A stretch of DNA of 64,000 nt, taken from positions 1 through 64,000 of the forward strand of contig MCFE01000386.1 of assembly GCA_002104905.1 (NCBI GenBank), given 5' to 3'. Source of the DNA: Basidiobolus meristosporus CBS 931.73 (Eukaryota; Basidiobolomycota; Basidiobolomycetes; Basidiobolales; Basidiobolaceae). The notes under the pieces were generated by a model. That model did no database searches, was not told the origin of the DNA, and saw nothing but the letters and a program-made list of their open reading frames with translations. Of this stretch, positions 10,093 to 20,071 are shown in pieces. The position numbers and the translations under genes are program-made. The first letter of the stretch is position 1. The number at the start of each line of letters is the position of its first letter.

Positions 10093-10524
10093 TTACAACT
10101 CCAGCGAATGAGGGTGCGTTTCATTTTTGAGCCGCGACATGGTGAGATAGGGTGAAGCGCTCACACTATCCCAAAGCAGACGGGCCACTCTTTGGATCTC
10201 GGATGTGACCATCTCATTGACCCGGTGTAGTTCAGTCTTCTTGTGCTGGGCCTGGGATGAGTATCGTTGGAGCAGGAATCGGCCTTCACTGTGATACTCG
10301 GCTTTCATCTGGTTTAATCTCTTGAGTGCCTTTGTGGCATCGAACTCGGGATGTATGATGTCTCGGGCCACTTCTCGGACCACCGGACGAATCTTCTTGT
10401 TGTGCAACTCTTTCAGCTCGTGTACCACGTCAGGCTCTCTGTCTCTGAACTTTGAGAGATCAGGGATGGCAGCATGGGACAATGGAATGGACACAAGCAG
10501 GCAAAGTATAGGAAATGTGCGCAT
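10093..10524 (-). CDS. Small secreted helical protein, unknown function
   Basis: A single-exon frame of 143 aa when started at MRTFPILCLLVSIPLSHA, a clear signal peptide ending near AIPDL. The mature part is rich in charged residues (DREPDVVHELKEL, KALKRLNQMKAEYH) and predicted all-helical, without obvious Cys pairs. An upstream in-frame ATG at 10575 would put 17 residues before the signal peptide and lies too near the TATA box, so 10524 is preferred. No family was recognised. It sits between the LPMO and lipase genes, all on the minus strand, so it may belong to the same secreted repertoire. The protein is real-looking but its function is unknown. Confidence 0.6.
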   Translation of the reverse strand: MRTFPILCLLVSIPLSHAAIPDLSKFRDREPDVVHELKELHNKKIRPVVREVARDIIHPEFDATKALKRLNQMKAEYHSEGRFLLQRYSSQAQHKKTELHRVNEMVTSEIQRVARLLWDSVSASPYLTMSRLKNETHPHSLEL

Positions 10525-10596
10525 CTTCGTGAATGGCTGGCTATCGAGCAGAGTAAGGTTTATATGAGCAATCAAATCATTTGTTTCAACCTCGGT

Positions 10597-10607
10597 TTTA
10601 TATATAT
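10597..10607 (-). promoter_or_regulatory. TATA box of small secreted protein gene
   Basis: TATATATAAAA on the minus strand, 73-83 bp before the ATG at 10524 and only about 22 bp before the alternative ATG at 10575. This favours the shorter start. Confidence 0.5.
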
Positions 10608-10796
10608 GCAGCGCAAAACAATCTATTCGACGAAATTGGTTACAGTCATCCTCAATGATAAAGGAGAGAGGGGGTTACAGGGGCTTATATCCTCAACAAT
10701 AATAGTGGAATAAGAGAGATCTCATCTATATGGGAATAATCAGCAAGAAACTAAGGATAATCGCTGAGTTATCTATTCATATCATCAGGTCGGCCA

Positions 10797-11899
10797 TCAA
10801 CTGCACGGGGTACCAAAGCGCACATCCCAATAACTCAGATGATCATCGCTATCGAAAAGCATTCTATTTCCGCGTATACAGGACAGATCTTCGACAAACT
10901 CCCCGTCCTGTATTTTATTCTGGCAAAGGACCGTGTAACCCTCCTCCCGGATCCAGTTTTCCTGCGGGTAGTGCCTGAACCCGAGAATGGTAGGAGGGAA
11001 GTGGGGGACGGATCTTTTCGTGAGGTTACTCGTATCAGATTGGCGCCATCCTCGGACGACGATAGTGTCTCAAAGACCAGGCCGAGCGAAACCAGAGTTT
11101 CCGATGCGGGGTCCGCCGTAGGTGTGAACAAACATCTTCTTGGGGTTGATGGCAAAACTTTCTGCGGCCTTGTCACCGCTGTAGTTTTGGGAAAGATCCA
11201 TGGCGGCAAATACCGCTATGGCTGCACCCTGGAATATGAAGATGGGAGTTAGAATCTCAAAGAAGCGCCGTCAAGAATCGGTGTGTACCAGTGAATGGCC
11301 AGTGACTATGAGCTCGTATTCCGGAAATTCGTCGGCTAAAATCGACCCAAGCAGCTCAATGGCATCTCTCACCTGCGCCCTGAGGGATTCGTACGCTCGG
11401 AAAAACCCGCCATGCACCTTGATACCGAGCGGATAGTCGGATGCCTGGTGAGGGTATTCGAAATCTATGGGTAAAAATTGGACGTCATGTATCCAGTTCT
11501 GAATATTGCTTGAACTAGGTCTCACATTAGTCCATATAGTCGCAAAATGGCGCAAAGGAATGAAACCTACCCTCGAAAAGAGACCACCATCTTGCGCTTG
11601 TCAGGATTGTATCCCATAAACCCTGCGACTTGGCTCGATGGGGACACAAAATAGGATGTTACGTTTAGCCCGCTTTCACATCGATCTCCACAGCTCCAGC
11701 TCATCACCCTCTCCGTAGGGCAATAGGCAGCTGCTGCGTATCTCGCATGTAGCTTTAGATCCTCTACAATTTTCTCCGAGACCACGTTGAGATGGGAATT
11801 TCTATGATTCCACAAGCTCGGTAGGTGGATCAGAGGGCTCCATAGAGAGGCCATAGTAAACGAGGGGATGATTGTCAACAGGATTAGAAATCGGTTCAT
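10797..11899 (-). CDS. Secreted class 3 lipase, frame broken by two indels
   Basis: Three exons: 11899-11571, 11520-11289 and 11228-10797, with introns of 50 and 60 bp. The start gives a signal peptide (MNRFLILLTIIPSFTMASLW). The splices rebuild VVSFRG-PSSSNIQNWI and the nucleophile elbow GHSL-GAAIAV. The catalytic His is in DHLSYWDV and the acid in RKDP. Family: alpha/beta-hydrolase lipase_3, acting on triacylglycerol or similar esters outside the cell. After GNSGFARPG the spliced frame hits TGA at 11072-11070. The expected LIRVTSRKDP segment lies one frame over, and the original frame returns at VPHFPPTILGF near 11010. So one extra base (near 11075-11090) and one missing base (near 11005-11012) cancel out. 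This is either sequence error or a decaying gene. The end at 10797 is the TGA after FGTPCS. Confidence 0.8.
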
Positions 11900-11925
11900 A
11901 TCGTTAGGTTGGGGTTAAAGGGAGG

Positions 11926-11958
11926 GGAGGTTAAGGTTAGGGGTTAGGGTTGGGTTTT
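11926..11958. repeat. Short TTAGGG-like interstitial run
   Basis: GGTTAAGGTTAGGGGTTAGGGTTGGG lies just upstream of the lipase start. Similar CCCTAACCCTAA runs occur near 1915-1945, 2110-2130 and 2355-2365. They resemble telomere-type repeats but are too short to mark a chromosome end. Confidence 0.5.
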
Positions 11959-11959
11959 G

Positions 11960-12405
11960 GTCACGAAGGAAGTTCAAGCTTCCACTCCAAAGGAATTGGC
12001 GGAGGTTGGCGGATATAAGTAATTGAATTTGGCGAGGAGGCTCCAACCTTGCGTACATTGGTCTACATCGAAATCAACAACACGTCAATCGGAATATTAT
12101 TGTTGATCCGAGTATGCCATAGATTTGCCCCCTCTTTCCATCAGGTGTCTTAGAAATCATCGCATTTGACGCTAACGGTCCACAAAGCCTAACCTAACTG
12201 TCTGTTGACCAAACAACTCCCAAATGAAGGCTCGAACACTTGATGATACAAAAGTAAAAGAACCCTGTTCCGGTTTAATTATCATTTCTTTTATAGTGAT
12301 TAAAAGCGATACATGGAAGAACAAGGTCAATATAGAATGATGGGGTTCGAGGGAATGGTGGCAGAATCATCCAGGTCAGGCTAACAGTGAAATCTGCTGT
12401 GTCAT
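11960..12405. other. Intergenic, lipase upstream and clathrin light chain 3' side
   Basis: Contains the lipase upstream region and the downstream side of the clathrin light chain gene. No coding frame or RNA gene was recognised. Confidence 0.4.
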
Positions 12406-13441
12406 TTAGTTCTCTTCTTTGTCAATGTAGGAGCCAGGAGCATGGGGATCCTTCCTCAACTCCAACAAAAGCTCCTTCATTCTTGAGGTGTCTCTGGTGG
12501 ATTTCACATTACGGTTGCCAGAGTTCGCCACGTCGATCTCACGCCACACCAACTCCCAAGGGGAGCCGCCTTCAGAGACGTGTCCCTCAAGACCTCCGTT
12601 CTCTCTAAACGATTCGAAATAGAGTGATGAGTATTTCTTCGGAACGGAGTAGGGGCGGGTACCGAGGTTACCTATTACGCTCAAAGTTGCGCTCTTTCTT
12701 GGCATTGTAATCCTCATAGAAATCATCGATCGCCTTACGGGCCTCTTCCTTGGTTTCGAGATGTTTGGTTTCCGCCACCTCATCACGCTCCGCAATAACT
12801 GCGTTCTGCTTCTCACGCCATTCCCTAATACAAGGTGCGCTTGTTAATACTGATACTGGAGAGCTATGCTCAAGCCAAAGAGAAATGTCCACAATACTTG
12901 ATAAACTCGGAATCTGGCTCAGGCTGCTTGTAAGAGCTCTTGCTCAGGTTCGGAGATTTGTAGGTAGACTGAGGGGATTTCATGGAAGAGAAGCCTGGGC
13001 TGCTGGCTTGGGGGCTGGTGAAGAAATCCTAAGCATCGCAAGATAGTGAGTTTGGTCGAAGCGCGGAACATCGACCATTCGAGATATACTTACTGGGCCT
13101 GAGGTGTCTAGTGCTGGGTATTCACTTGAGAAGTTGGCAAAGTCATCCTGGCTCATTTGACTAGGCTGGGTTTGCGATTTGGGAAGCGGTACGTTCTCTG
13201 GCTCTGGGAAACTATCCAGAGCAGGGAACTTATCCATGCTGTAATTGCTCTGAGATTGAGATTGAGGAAGAGGTACATCTTCTGGCGCAGCGATGTTATC
13301 CAGAGGTGGGAACTTATCCATGCTACTGTCATCAAACTTCAAGTCATCACTACCTCCGGTCAGGAAACTGGCATCATCTCCCAAAAGTTCGCGTTCCCGG
13401 GCGAGGAAATCGGCTGTGGGGTCTTCGGTAAAATCAGCCAT
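12406..13441 (-). CDS. CLC1: Clathrin light chain
   Basis: Four exons: 13441-13094, 13028-12898, 12824-12672 and 12604-12406, with introns of 65, 73 and 67 bp, giving 276 aa. The N-terminus (MADFTEDPTADFLARERELL) and a low-complexity Pro/Ser/Gln region, with two copies of a SMDKFP-LD motif, match the disordered light-chain start. The splice gives EPDSEFIKEWREKQ, the start of the heavy-chain binding helix, which continues through NAVIAERDEVAETKHLETKE. The C-terminus (ENGGLEGHVSEGGSPWELVW, then RMKELLLELRKDPHAPG) matches the conserved end that carries trimerisation-related contacts. The protein regulates assembly of clathrin coats at the plasma membrane and Golgi/endosomes. The repeated acidic motif near the N-terminus looks like a small internal duplication. 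Confidence 0.93.
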
Positions 13442-14212
13442 GTTGATGTTGTTTCTAATTGACAGAGGGTGGAAGTGTAAGAAAAAGGTAAAGAAAGTTG
13501 TGAGATGAGTTTGGTTCCTATTGTGCCTCTAATATCAAAGGAAACTAGGGCAATTAACGACGGCACATATAACTCACCTGGATTGATTTTCTTGGAGAAC
13601 AACAACGTTCGATGAACTGATTTTACTTGCCTATGCGTAATTGAATATTAACGAATGGCATTCGACCGAGTTTGGGGGAAGGTATTCATAAACACCACGG
13701 ATTTCTTGGCCAATTACGTCACTAAGATTCGATTAGATTGTGTCCCAACCCACCATCAAAGACTCTATGAGTCACGTGATGTGCTGGTATGTTTAAGCCA
13801 AATGTCAACTTGGTTTATTTTCTGCTAAACGACTGTGGAAACTGTTGGGTTTTGGTCAATTTATTAAGTGAGAGGGAGCCAAATGGTATGTTGTGAAAGA
13901 AATGCTCTTACGGATATGGGATCTCTATGTACACATAAATTCAACGAGAACCAGAAAAATAACGCGAAAATGCAACCACGAACAGACCAGATAAATGCAT
14001 ACAACAACGATGACAACAACAACAGACCTGAAGAGAAACCAAACAATGAAAGGGCAAGCCTATATCAACATGATATGTATGTGTACGTGAATGGAAAGGG
14101 GAGTAAATAAATGGTGGTTTTTTTGTATAAGTGGCTATATAAACAATTATCCGTGCAAATGGGAATGGGAATGGGTATTTGAGATGATTTACATCTCCAC
14201 AAGCTTCGATAT
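13442..14212. other. Intergenic: clathrin light chain promoter and APSES 3' side
   Basis: Upstream region of the clathrin light chain gene, which is transcribed leftward, and downstream region of the APSES gene. An 80-codon frame at 13868-14110 is low complexity (Asn/Asp/Lys rich) and not supported. Confidence 0.4.
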
Positions 14213-16617
14213 CTACATGTCTTCTGCGACCGAGGAGACCGACTCTACCTCGGTGAAATGGTCAGGATTATCCAAGTCAAGGAAACTGGAAATGTCGTCT
14301 GAGAACTCCTCGCCATCGACCTCTGAGCCTTCTTCGATCGAATAAGCCGTATCCGGTTGAATTTCGTCAAGGTCGTTCGGATTGGCCTTGCTCTTGGAAG
14401 GGCGGCGTGAGCTGGTGGAATCGTCGAGTGCCGAGTAGCTCTTCATTTGTTTAGATTGGAGTCCCAATATTTGATTCAACTGGTGTCCAACTCCGGAGAA
14501 AAAGCTCTTGCTAGTTGGGTGCAAGCAACGAGGAGCAATCCCGATGTTAGCCACGTAATTATCACGAGGCTTCAAACTGGCAGCTCTAGAACGCATGAAT
14601 TGCTTCAGCCTAGATGACACCTGGGCTGGATTGAAAGCGGCAATATGCGGAGGCAATTGAGAAGGAAAGTAGTTGGAAAGGTCATAGTCAAGAAAAGGCC
14701 CAAGCTTATGCTGAAGTGAGCATGTGGCCGCCAGTTGACGAGCTCTTTGCAAGGGAATCCAGGTACCAAAGAGCGGACTCTCTCGGCGGCGAATTCGAAT
14801 TCTTCCGACTTCCAAACTCAACACCACCGCCTGCTCCTTCTCGCTTTCCACACCACCAACACTGAGAAGTGTGGTGGCATTTACGTAACCAGAATCGTAG
14901 CGGCGTAGCAGTTGATAGGTATTGATGAGGCCTTCTGCAGGGCCGACAGTAGTGACGTAAAATGGCAAGGACTCCACCATGGTAATATATATCTGAGGTG
15001 ATATGGATGCAACGGGCGATATGAGCATATTGGGATTGAATTCTGCGCCAGCGGTGACGCGGCCCTTGTGCTTAGTGCTTCTCGACTTGGTCTTCGCGCT
15101 CTGAGTGGAGCTGGGAATTGGCTGGGAGAGTTTACTATGGCTCTGAGGAGCTGCAGGCATGACTTTGGTATCGGCAGTGGTATTCACTACATCCTTTTCC
15201 AGGTCTTCAAAACGAAGAAATGATGATACCTCATCAACCGGATGTGGTGCAGCCACAGTACGTTCCAGTGCAGGACTCGTTAGAAGACCGTTCAAGGAAT
15301 CATCTGCTTGAGCAATTTCGGACTGATCAATGGATTTAGAATCCAAGAGTTGATCTGTTGAGATTGGTTCCGGATCCATGATCAATATGTCCATTTTGGA
15401 ACTAGTGGTAATATTATCATTGCCATGACCAATCCCGTTGATTCCTAGAAGCTCGTCCAATTCAGGGATTTGTAACGTTTCGATACTAAGAGCATCATGG
15501 ATATCGCATTTGGCATCTGGCGGTGCGCCCTGATTAAGAAAAGCATCGTCGAAAAAAGATGGTTGAATGGTGGATATCGCATCCAGACTTTCAGAATCCC
15601 TTCTTGGTGATGGCTCAGGAGTCATGAGTGGAGACTCGCTGCTCGCTCCGCTCTCGGTGCTATGCGCAGAATCGGAATGGAACCCTTGATCTGATAGAAG
15701 GGCAGAGAGCCCAGTATCTTGGCTACTATCCATATTGGTCAAAAAATCAAATTCGAGGTCACCGTTCATCATGTCTTCGCAGAAATCACTCGGCTCAAGT
15801 TCGCATTCACTGCTGGAATCCATGTCGGTACGATCATCGACGGACTCGTCACCGTCGTTAGGAGACTCCTCACAGGTGGAGTTGTCGCTTGAACTCTCGT
15901 ACTCAATCGGAATAATGGTGTCAAAATTGAAGGCATTCCTGTTTTGATCATAGAGATCGATAGCAATCGCTGACGCGTTATCGCCATTCCAGCTATCTTC
16001 GAAAGGTAGAGAAGCAACCATCTCGGACTCCTCAAGAAAGTTAGGCTTGATCCTCTTCATGGGTTGATCCATTAGAGAAGACGGCCTTTTCCTACTTAAC
16101 GAGCCAGGAAGTTCGGTAGGAAGCTGACTGCCGTTGCCATATGGCAGGTAGTATTTTGCGTTAGAAGGATTCGCCCGGTCTTCCAGTTTAGCCAAAAGGG
16201 CAGAATTTGAGGATTGAAGGCGGGAGCTATACTCGAGATATTGACCGATGCGAGCAGAAACTGTAGCGGATGGATTTGGTCCACTGAATATAGGTATCGA
16301 GGTTAGCACGCGCTTTGCGAAGGTTTCATAGAGTGAGCGCTGACGGTACATAACGAAGGTTATGTTGTCAGTGAGTTACGAAGAGATGCTTACCCAAGCA
16401 CAGCGAGCCTGTATTTCACAATACAGTTGGCTATCTCTTGAGAGGAACAAGGCGTGTTACCCATCAACACTAAAGCCTTAACAACAGCAGTAATGAGCTC
16501 ATCTTGGCTTTCGTCGGAGGAGGCTTTCAAGCCCCACGACACAACGGACTTGTTGCCGTTTGGAAGTTGCCCACCTTCGTAATACTGGGGAAAACTTTCA
16601 AACGCAAGCTCGGGCAT
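14213..16617 (-). CDS. Gds1-type winged-helix / APSES regulator
   Basis: Two exons, 16617-16394 and 16283-14213, join across a 110-bp intron (GTAAGC...GTGCTAAC...TTCAG), giving 764 aa. The splice yields KYRLAVLG-GPNPSATVSAR, completing an N-terminal winged-helix-like domain (about residues 30-110) of the kind found in yeast Gds1. A long acidic, Ser-rich middle follows. Residues about 505-625 hold an APSES/KilA-N-like DNA-binding fold: YDSGYVNATTLLSVGG, then GTWIPLQRARQLAATC and LGPFLDYDLSNYFP. A polar acidic tail ends the protein. It is likely a nuclear transcription regulator; target genes cannot be read from sequence. MPELAFESF was chosen as start because upstream in-frame residues look like untranslated leader. 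Whether it is a Gds1, Xbp1 or Bqt4-type member is not settled. Confidence 0.85.
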
Positions 16618-19600
16618 TGACAAAAACAAATAGCATACAACAGAAGAGTCTGAAAGGTTGATCAATGTGCAATCCTGCTGCACTCTTCTAGCGAAAATTG
16701 ATAGAAAGCTGTCGTGTATATAAGGCTGAAACCTCAAGCTAAGAAGCAAGAAATAGAAGATATCCAAACCGACCTTTGTGTCATCCCTCCACTATTTATG
16801 CTAACCTCCTTGGTTAGGATATCTTGGTTTCATCAAGTACGAACCTCAATCCCAATCGGGAAAGTCAAAATACAGATGGCCGAGGATCCAGATGATCCTA
16901 TTCGATCCGGCAGCTGGTTACTTTGATTGGCTTAAGATGTTGGAATATCATTGGAGAATTCAGTGGCTTTTTTATATCCCCTCATTCTCAGCCAAGAAAA
17001 ATGCTATTACATTGGGGATATATTGGGGATTGATGGATTTGGTGAAATATGACTTCAAACATCGATCATTTAATCTCGACCTGATTAGCAGCCTCTTTAA
17101 CCTCTCTTTAGTTGCTGACATGAGAACAGCCGATGCCCCCCGCTCCCGCAGCGTAGCTAGGAGAGAAATGAACGCGCAATCTGAGGCTAATGGTTCGAAC
17201 GTGTCCTATCCGCAATCGCCTGCCGGCTCATTTTGGTGAGATGCCTGTCTGTCGCCAGGTTTAGATTCATAAAAGCATCAACCCAAAACCTCATCATTGG
17301 TGTCTTCCCATACCTTGCTTTTGGTCTCCAACTACCGTGATTGGCCGCCAGGGGTTATATTGAGCGGGGCATTATATCAGCCCTTTTATTTCCCCAGATC
17401 GTAGATCCAATTTATCATCCTGTTATATTCCATACATATTTATATGAGGAGCTTACTGTATGATGATGGAGATGCCAGGGTTTTATAAAAACAGGAAAGC
17501 CTCCAATTTTTCCATTGGTCAACATTGGCCAATGTTGACACCTCAAGGACGTACGCCGGCTAGAAACCATTGGTCCCAGTGAATATGATCGTAATTTAGA
17601 AAATTAGATTGTGCAAGTGTAGGTGCCAGTCAACGATCATCAATAGAGTAAACTCGGGTAGCACCAAACCGATCCAAATGGAAGACATGCGTGTGTTGGT
17701 GCATGCTGCGCAGTTTTATTCCACGGAGAGTTTCGGAGGTCTGAACCCTTCGGAAGCTCTTGATCATTTTTCCTGAGGATGTGCAGATGAAACCTTGCTA
17801 GTTTGACGTGGGATGGCTCTCCACGAAGTGGATCCGAGCTTCTCGATGAAGATTCCCACAAACAGATGCCGCTCGGTTAGCATTTAACACTCCAATCAAG
17901 GTTGGTTTTTAGCCGGCTCTCTTCCCACGAAAGCACGCTGACAGTTCAGATTTCGTCGGATCTTTAAAGTAACTGGAATCACCAACCTGTCACTTTAGTG
18001 ATACACGCATAAAGCTGAAACATCCAGGCTTAGGATGTAGTATTGGAAATCAACCCACTAAAGTGTCCGAAAATAAGAGAAAGCCTCTGTGCTATGGAGC
18101 CTCATACCCTTTGAATCTTCTGGGCCTGGACATGGTTACAAATGCACAGTAGGACATTGTACCTCCTGAGTCATAACGTCCAACTAGTTTATCAATTAAT
18201 TTGGACAACGGGATGAAAACCTCGCATCCGAGAGTATATGGATTGGAAACTGGGTCGCGTCATTAGATAAGCACTGAGTCCGAATTCTCAGTATGTATGG
18301 CCAACATGTGTAACTTGGTGCGCGAAGTCGTACAACGGAAGGTGAATGAGCCGCAGCCAGCTCTGGAGTACATATTGAAGGCATTTATAGAGCCATAAAC
18401 GCATAGTACTTTATTCTATTTGAATGCCAAATTTAGTGAAAGCACGAGTTGACATGCCGTTCGAATTGGCGAATTAAGCTGATGTTTAGGAGAGGCAATT
18501 TATCCATAGAATGGGCCAATTGGTTATAGCTGGGCTCCGGCAATTCATTGCCAATATTTCTATATACCAACTAATTAATTCGATTAGTGGTGAAGATCTT
18601 TAGATATTGGTATATAATAGGCGAGAAAAATGCTCTTTCCGAAACATCTGTGGCTTAAGTCCTTTCGAAAGACTGAGCCGACAATGGTCGTATCTATCAC
18701 TATATAAGCCCATTGATTGTTGCTCGTATCAGTGACTATATCAACCTCCGCAACAATATACCGCTTCGTGTTAACCAGAACAATATTTTGCCCCGGCTGG
18801 TATCACGAAGACTCGGCGCACAGACGAGGGCGATGATTTTCTGCTGTCTCTGAAAATGCTATGGTGTGGCCAATGGGTGGTGTGGTAGTTCCCCGCATAT
18901 CAACTCGTTTGGAGCCCGCCTAAAATTGTCGTAATTCGCCACTTTACAACACTCAGGAGCCGTTTATTGGGCACTAATGATGGATAAATGATTATCACCT
19001 GGGTGATTGTTTTCACTGCTGTTGACGTAATTTACATTCTAGTTAAATGGCTGAATGTGCTAATACGCGAGATTGCAATGATAATCCTAGTGGCATGGAC
19101 GAGGTTACTTGGAGGATTACAGGGGTGGATTGATTGGGTTGATTGGATTGATTCATGAGCTTGACTCTTATTTATGTACCTTGCTTTGTTAACTTGTATT
19201 TATGCAACTTGCTTTAATCCCGCACAGTCCACTCAACCTTAATCCAGTACTTCAGTGTACACGTAGCTGCTTCAATGTCTAAATCCCCAGATCTTTAACA
19301 GTAAATCGTCAGGAGGTTGGTTTCATTGCTGGTTTCTTTGACACCTTGTCATCGGTGGGCAACAGCTCAATCGAGAGACAGCGCCCGAGACTTGAATCAT
19401 CGGCGATTTGATGGTTGTAGATGACCAATCGTTGTTGGTCGGGTAAGGGTTCATGAGGTTGCAGAGCAGAGTGTGTTGCGTTTCTGTTGCTAATGTGCAA
19501 CTGTAGGGGTGTTTCATGACGGAGCTCAAATTAATGTTGACCGGTGTGGGAACAGGTTATTGCCAGCAGAGCTTTTTATTCCAATGGGATCGACAGTGAG

Positions 19601-20071
19601 TTCAACATTGTAGATCAGTGGTTACCATCTTCAAACAGATATTACCTGCATGGGATAGTGGTTGAGACACTAACCAAGAATGTTTGTTACCGTCGTTGTT
19701 ACCTTCGCCTTTCCTAAATGGGATAGCTCTGTTGTGTCTGGCAGTCACTGGTATACTTATATTGACTCTACACCCTCAAGTTATTATGAGCACTTCTTTT
19801 CTCTGTTATTCTTGCAAGCAATAGAAAAGCCAACATCATTCCTACCTTCGTGAATAGCTATAGAGTAGCACGCTCTTCTTGCTGCGCCAGAATTAACGTG
19901 TTAGTGCACGAGCTTTACACTGCCTGGTAAGGCGCCTTACATCGAGCTTCCAAAGAAGTATTCTAAAGCCTACAATAAGGTTTTCCCCTTTCAAACCTCC
20001 TACAGAGTGTCCAGCTTCAGGCGCCATGCCATATCTCAAGTTCAATAAAAACAATGTGGAGAATTCTATAG
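16618..20071. other. 3.4-kb intergenic region, no supported gene
   Basis: Between the divergently transcribed APSES and histidine-kinase genes. The open frames here (for example 16892-17239 and 17640-17861) are short, show no domain and no splice partners, and look like chance. A perfect 20-bp palindrome lies at 17519-17538. The last part must hold the histidine kinase promoter and its first exon. Long upstream regions suggest complex regulation of one or both genes. Confidence 0.45.
17519..17538. promoter_or_regulatory. Perfect 20-bp palindrome, candidate operator
   Basis: TCAACATTGGCCAATGTTGA is identical on both strands with no spacer. It contains CCAAT on both strands (ATTGG/CCAAT), the core bound by CCAAT-binding (HAP/NF-Y) complexes. 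It is about 0.9 kb upstream of the APSES start and 2.5 kb upstream of the kinase. Confidence 0.4.

Noticed and set aside
11926-11958. Telomere end
   Set aside because: TTAGGG-like runs are short, imperfect and internal, with genes on both sides.
16892-17239. 115-codon frame in the large intergenic region
   Set aside because: Mixed hydrophobic and polar composition without a recognisable domain, promoter or splice context.
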